Origin: an uncultured Ruminiclostridium sp.
GTDB lineage: Bacteria > Bacillota > Clostridia > Oscillospirales > Ruminococcaceae
Assembly (NCBI GenBank): GCA_947624435.1
Contig: CANQKE010000003.1
Coordinates: 1-64,000, forward strand
DNA: 64,000 bases
Direction of reading: 5' to 3'
Within the stretch, counting starts at the first letter, position 1, and each line of letters opens with the position of its first letter. Under the pieces are notes generated by a model. The model saw only the letters and a program-made list of their open reading frames with translations, was not told the origin of the DNA and did not search any database. Both the position numbers and the translations under genes were made by a program. Shown in pieces: positions 16,820 through 26,800 of this stretch.

Positions 16820-17791
16820 ATGTGTACATCTATATCTTTTAAGACTAAGGAGCATTATTTCGGGAGAAATCTCGATTACGAATTTGCTTATAATCAGACG
16901 GTGACCGTTACGCCGCGCAATTACGTTTTTCATTTTCGGAAAATGGGGGAATTATCGGAGCATTACGCCATGATAGGAATGGCGTATGTGCAGAATGATT
17001 ATCCTTTATATTACGACGCTACAAATGAAAAAGGACTTAGTGTAGCCGGACTTAATTTTCCGTACAATGCGCATTATATGAGCGAAGCCGAGGGCATGGA
17101 CAACGTCGCCCCGTTTGAATTTATACCGTGGCTTTTAGGTCAGTGCGCGACGGTAGGAGAGGCGCGCGAAAAGCTCGATAGGCTCAATATGCTGAATGAG
17201 GATTTCAGCAAGGAATTGCCTGTATCCACGCTGCACTGGATGATATCTGACAAAAATGAAAGCATAGTCGTTGAATCGGTAAAGGACGGTCTTAAGGTCT
17301 ATGATGACCCGGTCGGCGTTATGACGAACAGCCCCACCTTTGATTATCATATGACTAATCTTAAAAATTATATGGCACTGTCCTCCTCCGACCCGGAGAA
17401 CCGCTTTGCTGATGACATGGATATGACGCCGTACAGCCGCGGCATGGGAAGTATCGGGCTGCCGGGCGATCCGTCCTCCGCGTCCAGATTTATCAAGGCG
17501 GCGTTTATACTGAAAAACTCGGTATCCGGCGACAGCGAACCGGAGAGCGTCAGCCAGTTTTTCCACATTTTAGCGTCGGTAGAACAGCAGCGCGGCTGCT
17601 GCAGAGTACCGGGCGGCTGGGAGCATACCATATATTCTTCCTGCTGTAACACCGACAGAGGCATTTACTACTATACCACTTACGAAAACAGTCGGATAAC
17701 AGGCGTGGATATGAACCGCGAAAATCTGGATTCCGACCGCCTTGTAAGCTATCCGCTGATAATCGAGCAGCAGATAAAAATGCAGAACTGA
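16820..17791 (+). CDS. bsh: Bile salt hydrolase (choloylglycine hydrolase family)
   Basis: 323 residues, typical Ntn-hydrolase length. The nucleophile Cys2 directly follows the initiator Met. Arg16 and Asp19 sit in FGRNLDYE, an NEKGLSVAGLNFP block matches the bile-acid-binding loop, MTNSPTFDYH carries the conserved Asn, and LPGDPSSASRF carries the conserved Arg. These last two blocks favour bile salt hydrolases over penicillin V acylases. The enzyme removes glycine or taurine from conjugated bile acids in the cytoplasm. There is no signal peptide. AAGGAGG lies upstream, and a strong terminator follows. Penicillin V acylase remains an alternative. Confidence 0.88.
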   Translation: MCTSISFKTKEHYFGRNLDYEFAYNQTVTVTPRNYVFHFRKMGELSEHYAMIGMAYVQNDYPLYYDATNEKGLSVAGLNFPYNAHYMSEAEGMDNVAPFEFIPWLLGQCATVGEAREKLDRLNMLNEDFSKELPVSTLHWMISDKNESIVVESVKDGLKVYDDPVGVMTNSPTFDYHMTNLKNYMALSSSDPENRFADDMDMTPYSRGMGSIGLPGDPSSASRFIKAAFILKNSVSGDSEPESVSQFFHILASVEQQRGCCRVPGGWEHTIYSSCCNTDRGIYYYTTYENSRITGVDMNRENLDSDRLVSYPLIIEQQIKMQN

Positions 17792-17840
17792 GTCGATTTT
17801 TGTACATTTTTATCATTTTGTCCAAAAATCAGTCATTATC

Positions 17841-17875
17841 ACTCCCGTGTCTGAAAAACAGACACGGGAGTTTTT
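17841..17875 (+). terminator. Terminator after bsh
   Basis: A perfect 13-bp stem (ACTCCCGTGTCTG, 17841-17853, with 17859-17871), loop AAAAA, then TTTTT. Confidence 0.92.
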
Positions 17876-17940
17876 GTGTCTGTATGAAAAATTATTCCTT
17901 TGGAGTATACTTGATACAGAAAAACAAAGGAGGGTTTTAT

Positions 17941-18543
17941 ATGAAAATGCGTTCGGTCATGCCGATGATGATAGCCAAAGTCGGATATATCGTCATGGCG
18001 GTGCTGTTTTGCGCGGCGGGTATAATGTTCATCGCCCTGCCGGAATTGTCGGTATCGCTTACGGGGATATGTACCGGCGTTGCTATGCTGGTGTTCGGCG
18101 CGGTAAAGCTGGTGGGCTACTTTTCAAAGGACCTGTTCAGGCTGGCGTTCCAGTACGATCTGGAATTCGGGATACTGATGATGATACTCGGAGTTATCAC
18201 TCTGTTCAACCCGAACAATGTGATGAATTTTATCTGTATAGCTCTGGGGATAGCGATACTGCTGGACGGACTGTTCAAGGTGCGTATCTCCATCGAATCC
18301 AGACAATTCGGCATAGAGCAGTGGTGGCTGATACTCGTACCGGCGATACTCACCGCCGCAGTCGGCGTAATGCTGATATTTGACAGTGCGACGGGAGCGG
18401 TGCTGCTGTCGATACTGCTGGGGATATCCATGCTCGCGGAGGGGATACTCAGCCTCTGTACGGTGATAACCACCGTGCATATCACGAAAAATCAAATGCC
18501 CGACGTGATAGAGATATACGATACTGACGGAAAGGAAAGGTAA
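17941..18543 (+). CDS. DUF308/HdeD-like membrane protein
   Basis: 200 residues with about six hydrophobic helices in three similar pairs (AKVGYIVMAVLFCAAGIMF, FGILMMILGVITLF, LILVPAILTAAVGVMLIF), the pattern of DUF308/HdeD proteins. The biochemical role is unknown; HdeD is linked to acid resistance in E. coli. The ATG at 17941 is chosen for AAAGGAGGG upstream; the frame extends further up but without a start site. A TATACT at 17906-17911 could be its -10, and the partly palindromic AGTATACTTGATAC there could bind a repressor such as the nearby TetR protein; both are tentative. The MMPL transporter starts 5 bases downstream. Confidence 0.78.
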   Translation: MKMRSVMPMMIAKVGYIVMAVLFCAAGIMFIALPELSVSLTGICTGVAMLVFGAVKLVGYFSKDLFRLAFQYDLEFGILMMILGVITLFNPNNVMNFICIALGIAILLDGLFKVRISIESRQFGIEQWWLILVPAILTAAVGVMLIFDSATGAVLLSILLGISMLAEGILSLCTVITTVHITKNQMPDVIEIYDTDGKER

Positions 18544-18547
18544 GTCA

Positions 18548-20635
18548 ATGCGGTTTTCAAAAGCGGTGGTAAAATACCGCATATTTATTGTAGTCGCCGT
18601 GCTGGTGCTGATGATACCCGCCGTGCTGGGAATGATAGCCACCCGCATAAATTACGACATGCTGGACTACCTGCCTAAAGACATGGAAACGGTCATAGGG
18701 CAGGATGAGCTTATGAAAGACTTTGGCAAGGGCGCGTTTTCCTTTATTATAATCGAGGATATGCCAAACGAGGACGTCGCCGCGCTGAAGTCGAAAATAG
18801 AGCAGGTAGAGCAGGTGGACACCGTGCTTTGGTACAGCTCCTTAGCCGATGTTTCGGTGCCTATGGATCTGCTGCCGGATAAGATATATAACGCGTTCAA
18901 CACCGAGAACGCGACGATGATGGCGGTGTTCTTCAACAGCTCCACCTCTTCGGATGTGACGATGGACGCGATACGCGAGATAAGGCAGATAACCGGGCAG
19001 CAGTGCTTTGTATCCGGTATGTCGGCGATGGTCACCGACCTTAAAGACCTTTGTGAGCGCGAAGAGCCTATTTATGTCGGAATAGCGGTCGCACTCGCCT
19101 GCGCGGCGATGCTGCTTTTACTGGACAGCTGGCTGGTGCCGTTCGTTTTCCTTATCAGTATCGCGATGATGATATTGCTGAACTTAGGCAGCAATTATTT
19201 TCTTGGGGAAATTTCATATATAACCAAAGCGCTTTCCGCCGTACTTCAGCTTGCGGTAACGATGGATTATTCGATATTCCTTTGGCACAGCTACAACGAA
19301 CAGCGCGCAAAGTACGACGACAAAAACGAAGCCATGGCGGTCGCGATACAAAAAACTCTGACCTCAATAGTCGGAAGCTCGATAACCACCGTCGCGGGAT
19401 TTATCGCGCTGTGCTTTATGAGCTTTACCATGGGGCGCGACCTCGGCATAGTTATGGCGAAAGGCGTTATCCTCGGCGTGCTGGGCTGCGTAACGGTGCT
19501 GCCGGCGTTGATACTGCTGCTGGATAAGCCGCTGCAAAAGACAAGACACCGCTCGCTTATCCCGAATATGGGCAAATTCGCAAAGGGGCTCGTTAAGATA
19601 TTTCCGGTGTTCCTGGTGGTGTTCGTGCTGATAATACCGCCGGCATATTACGGCTACGCTAAAACAAACGACGAGGTATATTACGATCTCGGCAAATGCC
19701 TGCCGGACGATATGGAATACGTTATCGCAAATAGCAAGCTGTCTGAGGATTTTGACATAGCCTCAACGCATATGCTGCTTGTAAACGCCGACACTCCCGA
19801 AAAATCGGTGCGCGGCATGATGGACGAGATGGAGCAGGTGGACGGCGTAAAATATGTGTTGGGTCTTGAATCAGTTATAGGCTCGCGCGTGCCGGAGGAG
19901 ATACTCCCCGAATCTGTAACGGGTCTGCTTAAAAGCGACAAATGGGAATTGCTGCTGATAAATTCCGAATATAAAGTCGCAAGCGACGAGGTAGGCAAAC
20001 AGATAGAACAGCTTAACGCTATACTCAAAAAATACGATGAGGGCGGTATGCTTATAGGAGAAGCGCCCTGCATGAAAGACATGATAGATACCACTTCGCA
20101 CGATTTTCAGGTGGTAAACGCTATCTCGATAATCGCGGTGTTCCTTATCATAGCGCTGGTGGAAAGAAGTATTTCCTTGCCGTTCATACTTATTGCGGTG
20201 ATAGAGTCCGCGATATTTATAAACCTCGGACTGCCGCATTTTCTCGGTCAGAGCCTGCCGTTCATCGCGCCTATCTGCATAAGTACGATACAGCTCGGCG
20301 CTACGGTGGATTACGCTATACTGATGACTACGCGTTATAAATCCGAACGTATAGCGGGTAATGACAAGAAAAACGCGGTGCGCATCGCGCTGGCGTCTTC
20401 GATACCGTCGATACTGGTGTCCGGCGTGGGACTGTTCGCGGCAACCTTCGGCGTGGCGCTGTATTCCGATATAGATATGATAGGCTCGATATGTATGCTG
20501 CTAGCGCGCGGCGCGGTGATAAGCATGCTTGCCGTTATATTCATACTGCCCGCTTTGCTGGTGCTGTGCGATAAGCTGATATGCGTCACGACAATGGGCA
20601 TGAGAAAGAAGAAACAAACCGACAGGGGGTCTTAA
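18548..20635 (+). CDS. MMPL/RND-family transporter
   Basis: 695 residues. Two repeats of one membrane helix, a large extracytoplasmic loop and about five more helices give roughly 12 transmembrane segments. The conserved MMPL lines are QLAVTMDYSIFLWHSYNEQ in the first half and QLGATVDYAILMTTRYKSE in the second, carrying the Asp-Tyr pair used for proton coupling. At this size it resembles the clostridial single-chain MMPL exporters thought to move lipids or hydrophobic compounds. The substrate is unknown. It sits between the DUF308 gene (4-base gap) and a secreted heptad-repeat protein, probably its partner. Confidence 0.9.
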   Translation: MRFSKAVVKYRIFIVVAVLVLMIPAVLGMIATRINYDMLDYLPKDMETVIGQDELMKDFGKGAFSFIIIEDMPNEDVAALKSKIEQVEQVDTVLWYSSLADVSVPMDLLPDKIYNAFNTENATMMAVFFNSSTSSDVTMDAIREIRQITGQQCFVSGMSAMVTDLKDLCEREEPIYVGIAVALACAAMLLLLDSWLVPFVFLISIAMMILLNLGSNYFLGEISYITKALSAVLQLAVTMDYSIFLWHSYNEQRAKYDDKNEAMAVAIQKTLTSIVGSSITTVAGFIALCFMSFTMGRDLGIVMAKGVILGVLGCVTVLPALILLLDKPLQKTRHRSLIPNMGKFAKGLVKIFPVFLVVFVLIIPPAYYGYAKTNDEVYYDLGKCLPDDMEYVIANSKLSEDFDIASTHMLLVNADTPEKSVRGMMDEMEQVDGVKYVLGLESVIGSRVPEEILPESVTGLLKSDKWELLLINSEYKVASDEVGKQIEQLNAILKKYDEGGMLIGEAPCMKDMIDTTSHDFQVVNAISIIAVFLIIALVERSISLPFILIAVIESAIFINLGLPHFLGQSLPFIAPICISTIQLGATVDYAILMTTRYKSERIAGNDKKNAVRIALASSIPSILVSGVGLFAATFGVALYSDIDMIGSICMLLARGAVISMLAVIFILPALLVLCDKLICVTTMGMRKKKQTDRGS

Positions 20636-20636
20636 G

Positions 20637-20706
20637 TCTGAAAAATAAATTTTCCAGACTTTGCGTTTTATAAAACTTGAAAGGAGAAGCTTGCTTTGCA
20701 AGCATG
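20637..20706 (+). promoter_or_regulatory. Leader module: hairpin, Shine-Dalgarno, hairpin, AUG
   Basis: Directly after the MMPL stop, GTCTGAAAA...TTTTCCAGAC forms a hairpin. Then comes AAAGGAG (20680-20686), and then GCTTGC-TTT-GCAAGC (20689-20703), a 6-bp hairpin ending exactly at ATG 20704. The Shine-Dalgarno site is 17 bases from the AUG, too far unless the hairpin forms. The same arrangement occurs twice on the minus strand at 54767-54940. Confidence 0.7.
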
Positions 20707-23190
20707 GTCATAATTATGAGAAAGACTACATTAGCCAAAGCCACCGCGTTGACATTATGCGCGGCTATAGCAATAAGCGGCACGGTGATAACGTCGTTTG
20801 CGATCAATTCCGGCGAGGATAAAGCCGCAGAGGAAAGCCCGGAGCCTGTTACCTCCGTTACGGACGAAAACGAGGGTGTATCCAAGGACGAAATGGTGTA
20901 CGTTCTCGCAAATGCGGACGGTTCGGTACAAAAGGTGATAGTAAGCGACTGGATAAAAAATTCTCTCAAAGCCGCAGAGCTTACCGACAGTACGGAGCTT
21001 GAAAACATCGAGAACGTAAACGGCGATGAAAGCTATACCGCAGGCGGTGATGATTCCCGCGTATGGGACGCGCAGGGCAACGACATTTACTATCAGGGCG
21101 ATATACAAAAGGAGCTGCCGGTAGATCTGTCCGTTACATACAAGCTGGACGGACAGTCTGTTTCTCCCGCCGAGCTTATCGGGAAAAGCGGCAGGGTAAC
21201 TATACGCTTTGACTATACCAATAAGCAGTACGAGATGACCGAGATAGACGGCAGCGAGGAAAAGATATATGTGCCGTTTGCTATGCTGACCGGCGTACTG
21301 ATGGATAACGACGTATTTACCAACGTAGAGGTAACTAACGGCAAGCTGATAAACGACGGCAGCCGCACAGCGGTCATCGGTATAGCTTTCCCGGGCTTGC
21401 AGGAAGACCTTGCGATATCAAAGGATAAGCTGGATATACCCGATTATGTGGAGATAACCGCAGACGCTGAGAATTTCGAGCTGGGCATGACCGTAACGCT
21501 TGCGGCGAACGGACTGTTCAGCGAGCTTGACACCGGCAGACTTGATACGGTAGACGACCTTAAAGGCTCTATGGGAGAGCTTACCGGCGGGATGAGTCAG
21601 CTTATCGACGGTTCTTCCGAGCTTTATGACGGGCTTTCCGTTCTGCTGGAAAAATCCGGCGAGCTTACCGCGGGAATAGATAAGCTGGCAGAGGGGGCCG
21701 CCGAGCTTAAAGCGGGCGCGGGCGATCTTGATAACGGCGCGGCGGCTTTGCTTGACGGCGCGGAGCAGCTTTCCGACGGGCTGGATACCATCGCCGCGAA
21801 TAACGATACCTTAAACGGCGGAGCAAAGCAGGTATTTATGACGCTGCTTTCCACCGCGCAAAGCCAGCTTACCGCCTCCGGACTGGACGTTCCCGAGCTT
21901 ACGATAGATAATTACGATAAGGTTCTGGACGGCGTTATAGCCTCACTCGACAAGGACGCGGTATATAAAAAGGCGTTGGATACCGTTACTTCGGCGGTAG
22001 AGGAAAAGCGCGACTATATCAGACAGCAGGTCACCGAGGCGGTAAAGGCGGAAGTTACCAAAAAAGTCACCGACGCGGTACAAGAGCAGGTCACTGAAAA
22101 GGTGAACGCCGCCGTAAAAGAGCAGGTAAGCGCAAAGGTCGCCGAAACCGTAAAACAGCAGGTCACCGAAAAGGTGACCGAGGCGGTAAAAGAACAGGTC
22201 ACTGCGCAGGTAACTGCTGTCGTTCATGATACGGTGGAAGAACAGGTAATAATGGCGGCGCTGGGCATGGATAAGCAAAAGTATGACGCCGCCGTCGCAG
22301 CGGGATTGATAGACGATGCAACTAAAGCCAAACTCGCCGCCGCAGTCGAGCAGCAAATGGCGACCGAGCAGATAGCCGACAAGATACAGCAGAACGTATC
22401 GGCGCAGATGTCCTCTTCCGATATAGCAAAGACCATATCGGAGCAGACCGGCGCGCAGATGAAGACCGCTGAAATAACCAAGACGATAAACGATAATATA
22501 ACCGCGCAGCTTGCCTCACAAAGCATAAAGAAAACCATCTCGGATAATATAAAGCAGCAGATGGCGTCCTCGGATATCGCAAAAACTATCTCGGATAACA
22601 CCACCGCGCAGATGAAGACCGATACCGTCAAAAAGACGATAGAGGAAAACACCGAGGCGCAGGTACAAAAGGCGATAACCGACAATATGGCGTCCGACGA
22701 GGTAAAAGCTCAGCTTGCCGCGGCAAGCGAGGGAGTAAAGTCGGTAGCGGCGCTTAAAACCTCTTTAGACAGCTACAACACCTTTTACAACGGGCTGGGC
22801 GATTATACTGCGGGCGTAGCGCAGGCGGCTGACGGAGCAAAAGAGCTCAAAGCGGGAGCCGGAGACCTTAAGGACGGCAGTGCGCAGCTTTACGCGGGAA
22901 CAGAGGAGCTTTACAACGGCATACTGACGCTTAAAGACGGCGTGCCCGCGCTTATCGATGGGATAACTCAGCTTCATGACGGCGCAATGCAGCTTTCCGA
23001 CGGGCTGAACGATTTCAGAGAGCAGGGCATACAAAAGCTGGTGGATCTCGTGGATAACGACCTTGACGGTATCGCCTCAAGACTTCGCGCGGTGATAAAG
23101 GTATCCAAAGATTACCGCAGCTTTGCCGGAGCGGCGGATAATATGGACGGACAGGTGAAGTTCATTTACCGCACCGATTCGGTAGAGTAA
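20704..23190 (+). CDS. Secreted X-X-X-Leu-X-X-Gly heptad-repeat protein (YhgE/Pip-like stalk)
   Basis: 828 residues. It has a signal peptide or N-terminal anchor (hydrophobic to about residue 30, ending VITSFA). About 280 residues of beta-rich domain follow. Two blocks of x-x-x-Leu-x-x-Gly heptads (GELTGGMSQLIDGSSELYDG and GAKELKAGAGDLKDGSAQLY) flank a long amphipathic central region built of repeats such as QVTEKVTEAVKEQ and SSDIAKTISEQTGAQM, likely coiled coil. YhgE/Pip proteins share the heptads but end in membrane helices, which are absent here. It follows the MMPL gene and may form its extracellular stalk; that is inference. The ATG at 20704 follows the hairpin leader; 20716 is an alternative. 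Confidence 0.8.
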   Translation: MVIIMRKTTLAKATALTLCAAIAISGTVITSFAINSGEDKAAEESPEPVTSVTDENEGVSKDEMVYVLANADGSVQKVIVSDWIKNSLKAAELTDSTELENIENVNGDESYTAGGDDSRVWDAQGNDIYYQGDIQKELPVDLSVTYKLDGQSVSPAELIGKSGRVTIRFDYTNKQYEMTEIDGSEEKIYVPFAMLTGVLMDNDVFTNVEVTNGKLINDGSRTAVIGIAFPGLQEDLAISKDKLDIPDYVEITADAENFELGMTVTLAANGLFSELDTGRLDTVDDLKGSMGELTGGMSQLIDGSSELYDGLSVLLEKSGELTAGIDKLAEGAAELKAGAGDLDNGAAALLDGAEQLSDGLDTIAANNDTLNGGAKQVFMTLLSTAQSQLTASGLDVPELTIDNYDKVLDGVIASLDKDAVYKKALDTVTSAVEEKRDYIRQQVTEAVKAEVTKKVTDAVQEQVTEKVNAAVKEQVSAKVAETVKQQVTEKVTEAVKEQVTAQVTAVVHDTVEEQVIMAALGMDKQKYDAAVAAGLIDDATKAKLAAAVEQQMATEQIADKIQQNVSAQMSSSDIAKTISEQTGAQMKTAEITKTINDNITAQLASQSIKKTISDNIKQQMASSDIAKTISDNTTAQMKTDTVKKTIEENTEAQVQKAITDNMASDEVKAQLAAASEGVKSVAALKTSLDSYNTFYNGLGDYTAGVAQAADGAKELKAGAGDLKDGSAQLYAGTEELYNGILTLKDGVPALIDGITQLHDGAMQLSDGLNDFREQGIQKLVDLVDNDLDGIASRLRAVIKVSKDYRSFAGAADNMDGQVKFIYRTDSVE

Positions 23191-23217
23191 GCCTTTCAAA
23201 AATCAACTAAAATATAA

Positions 23218-23262
23218 AAATGCGTTCTACAAGCAAACCGCTTGCAGAACGCATTTCGTTTT
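23218..23262 (+). terminator. Terminator after heptad-repeat gene
   Basis: An 11-bp stem (AAATGCGTTCT, 23218-23228, with 23246-23256) continues into an inner CAAGC/GCTTG pair and is followed by a T-rich run. Confidence 0.88.
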
Positions 23263-23290
23263 TTTACGATATTTTTATCGCTCTATCGTG

Positions 23291-23319
23291 TTGACAAACA
23301 ATGTAATCTGTGGTACAAT
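23291..23319 (+). promoter_or_regulatory. Promoter for tRNA-Gly
   Basis: TTGACA (23291-23296), 17 bases, TACAAT (23314-23319), 18 bases before the tRNA. Confidence 0.85.
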
Positions 23320-23337
23320 AACAGATGTAAAGCTTTT

Positions 23338-23411
23338 GCGGCTGTAGTTCATCGGTAGAACGCGAGCTTCCCAAGCTCGACAGGTGGGTTCGACTCCCAT
23401 CAGCCGCTCCA
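23338..23411 (+). tRNA. tRNA-Gly(CCC)
   Basis: 74 nt including CCA. The acceptor GCGGCTG pairs with CAGCCGC. The anticodon stem CGAGC/GCTCG holds loop TTCCCAA with anticodon CCC at 23370-23372. T-arm: GGGTTCGACTCCC. Confidence 0.95.
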
Positions 23412-23417
23412 TATTTT

Positions 23418-23450
23418 AACGACCTTTCTTTTAAGACGGGTCGTTTTTGT
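23418..23450 (+). terminator. Terminator of tRNA-Gly
   Basis: AACGACC (23418-23424) pairs with GGTCGTT (23439-23445), followed by TTTTGTTTT. Confidence 0.75.
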
Positions 23451-23656
23451 TTTGGGAATTTATAGGTTATGTTCATAACGAAAACGTTTATTCTTAAACA
23501 CATACATGAACAAAAAAATTATCGTCAATAGTAAAATTATGGAATTTTTTTACAAAAAATATGCGATAAAAAACTCATATTTTGGAACAAATATACTTTG
23601 TTATTAAAACTATGTAAAAATTCCGATAAAAAACATAGAAAATATTATTATTTGTC

Positions 23657-23685
23657 TTGACAACACCCTCCCTTTGTTTTATAAT
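23657..23685 (+). promoter_or_regulatory. Consensus promoter of the giant surface protein
   Basis: TTGACA (23657-23662), 17 bases, TATAAT (23680-23685): exact consensus, predicting strong expression. It lies in a 390-base AT-rich gap; the 200 bases upstream hold only AT tracts and a small palindrome (GTTATG-TT-CATAAC near 23466). Confidence 0.88.
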
Positions 23686-23690
23686 ATTAT

Positions 23691-23727
23691 AAATTAACTT
23701 GTGCGCTTTTAGCGCACAAGTTAATTT
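23691..23727 (+). promoter_or_regulatory. 17-bp perfect hairpin at the predicted transcript start
   Basis: Bases 23691-23707 (core TTAACTTGTGCGCT) pair perfectly with 23711-23727 around a 3-nt loop. The left arm begins 6 bases after the -10 box, so the mRNA would begin with this hairpin. No T-run follows, so it is not a terminator. It could protect the 5' end of the very long mRNA, or the DNA palindrome could be an operator. Confidence 0.75.
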
Positions 23728-23838
23728 GGTAGAAAAAAATTCTCGTATAACATTTATAAGAGAAAGTATTAAAGCTTTTTATTTAACTTTACCGATAGCA
23801 TTACGTTTTCATCGGTTCGGTTTTATGGAGGGTTTATC

Positions 23839-26800
23839 ATGGACAAAAGAAACGGAACATTAAAAAGGATAACTGCATTTTTATTAAGCGTAAGCATGGC
23901 GCTTACCATGTTCAACGTCACGGATCTGCCGTTAATAAATAACGGCAGCAGCGCCGTCACCGCATCCGCAGAGGAAACGACGGTGGCTCCGGCGGATCAG
24001 AAACGTTATCGTGATGACACGACCGTAAGAATGTTCTATACCACAAGACCGGGCGCCTTTGGCGGAGTGCAGAAAGTTACCCAGATACATGTATACGCCT
24101 TTGCGGGCGAGACGCTGGAATTCGGCAGCAACGTTTATAATGCCAATTACGGTATGGACAAAAACGGCGTACAAAAGGCGTACAGTTATAACGACAAAAC
24201 AACACCGGTCGGTCAAGATAAAGGCGAAGATCAGGATATAGTAGTACGCGGACCTACCGGCAATTATATGTCTTTCGATGTCAAGAAATCCGGAGAAGGT
24301 CTTATAGACTCCGTTGCTAAGGAAAAACAGGCGCTGTCCGGAGCAACAGGCGATTACCAGCCGCTTACTTACCATGTCACCGAGACCGGCGTATATACCT
24401 TCTATTTCAGGTCGCTTTATTTTGATACAAGTACTACTTATCACTGGAACAATAAGCTGAAGATACCCGATACCGATATATATTATACAAACGCAACCGG
24501 AACCTCTATAAAAACCGCGATGGAAGCTTATGTCTATAACTATGCGGATAAATATATTGGTGGTACCGGTGGCACTAGTAATGTCTCAACGACCAAATAT
24601 TATAAAAAAGTAGGCAGCGGATATCAACAAGTATTTACTATGGACGAGTACAAGGACGGCATACCTGTTTTTGACCCGTTCTTCAATCCCGGCTGGATAG
24701 CGGCATGGGCGGTAAATGTAAGGGACGAAAGCGGCAGTATAAAATCCGGCCGTACTTATGCCGATCAGCTTTCCACCGAAACGCAGGGAAATATACATGA
24801 GCGGTTTTTCGTTATGACTAACGATAACTATCTGTATAAGCTGGAGCTTAACGGCGCCTCGCCGTATACTTCTACGCTGTTTGCAAATAACAGAGGCGTA
24901 ATGGATTCCGCGACCGGAAATATACTTTACAAATCAGCAAAGGATATAAATAACAACAGCGCGTTCGGCAGAATGGGCGTAAAATATAAAATGCCGGAGG
25001 CGTCGGACACCGACCTTACCAAGACGTTTAAGATATTCTTTGAATATCCGTCGTCTGACCTTGAGGGGATACTGTATGAAAATGCGATATTGCCCGACCC
25101 TGCCAAAAATCTGAGCTTTTCCGGTCTGGATAAAGAGGGTAAACTGTATGCCGGCGCGGGCGGTTATTTCTCCTTTGACGTAGAGGAAGCTACTACCGCG
25201 ACCATAAAGGTGGAATTTTTAGATAAAGACGGTAAACCCAGTAAGGTCTACAAACCCGCCGAGATAACCGACATAGTCACGCCGTACACCACCAACAGCT
25301 TTTACTGGAACGGTAAGGACGGCAACAATACAAAGGTCGAAGCGGGAACAAAGATAAAATACTCCGTTACCGCAAAAGCGGGAGAGATACATTTCCCTAT
25401 AATAGATATGGAGCTGGCGCAGAAAGGCTTAACGCTGACCCGTGTAAATGATCTCTATACCAAGGAAGGCAATCCTGTAAAGGATGATATATACGAAGCG
25501 ACCAAGAGCGTAGTATACTACGACGAAACGGCGATATACTACGGCGAAAACGCGGCGTCTACCGGACTGTCCGAAGGCGAAATAAAGATAGAGGAAAGGG
25601 CGAAAGATACAAACAACCGATATACTCTTTCCAAATTAATTGAAGCCGTTAAAAACAATAAATTTATTAACGCTGTTGATAAAAATGGTAACCCGGCTGT
25701 AGATGAACATATAGGAGAGCTGATCAAGCAGGATAAAGACAATAATTATTATTTGACTTATGGGAACTGGAGATATGAATACCCCCTGTATGAAAAACGA
25801 TATGGACTTGCGGATTATCCGAATATCCGAATCGGTGACCACAGCCATACCAATAATCCGATAGATTATTTTGGTAAAAGCGTTGCAGCGCAGCAGTCAC
25901 TCATCGACTATCTTGACAGTTCTAAGAACCCTGTAGGAAAGGCGTCTCAAAGTGGTACGTACTCAACCAGTTTCAATAAACCAACTGATAATGCTACGCC
26001 AAGTTATACAATAGGTTCAGACAAATATTACTATTGGGGCAGCACCACCGACTACGCCATAGCGAATTACTGGACGTTTATCCCCGCACAAACGGTATCA
26101 TCCGATACTCCGATCGAAACAAAAGATCCGGATGAGGGTACCGGAGTGTTTGCCTTGCGCGGATTTGTGTTCTTTGATGAAAAAAACGATAAGGGTAAAG
26201 GTGTATTTGATCCGCTGAACGACGGAGACCACGAGCTTAGCAACATCACGCTGAAATTGTATAAGGAGACAGAAGCTCTTGTTGCGAGCGGCGACAAAGA
26301 ATATTGTTATGTTGATGGATCGAATCAAGTTGTTTCTATAAAAAATTTTGCTGACGCAGACGGCAAAACTGTTTACGAACTGGTAAGCTCTGCTGTTACC
26401 ACCCTTAAGGGCGACTATTACTTTACCGGGCTGGAATACGATATTGACAAAGGTACCGAGTATCTGTATCAGGTGGTAAGACCCGATCCGAGCTTTAATG
26501 TGCCTACCTCAACGGGTATTATACCTGCAACGACCGATGAATCGAAATTAAAAGCAGACACTTCTGCCGCCAGCGGTCCGTATGATCTTTATGAATACGG
26601 TGCAAGCGTAAAGGGTACCGAAGTACAGAAGTTTAAGATAGGCGGCGATGGCGGACTAAAACCCGAGGAAAAAAACCGCTTTACCGTTACCGCTACCAAT
26701 GTAGGGTATAATTATGAGCCTTTTATCTCGGTAACCGTTTCCAAAAACTGGAATGTAGATGACGAAAGCGGCGAGTGGAGCCAGAAACCTCCGGTCACGC

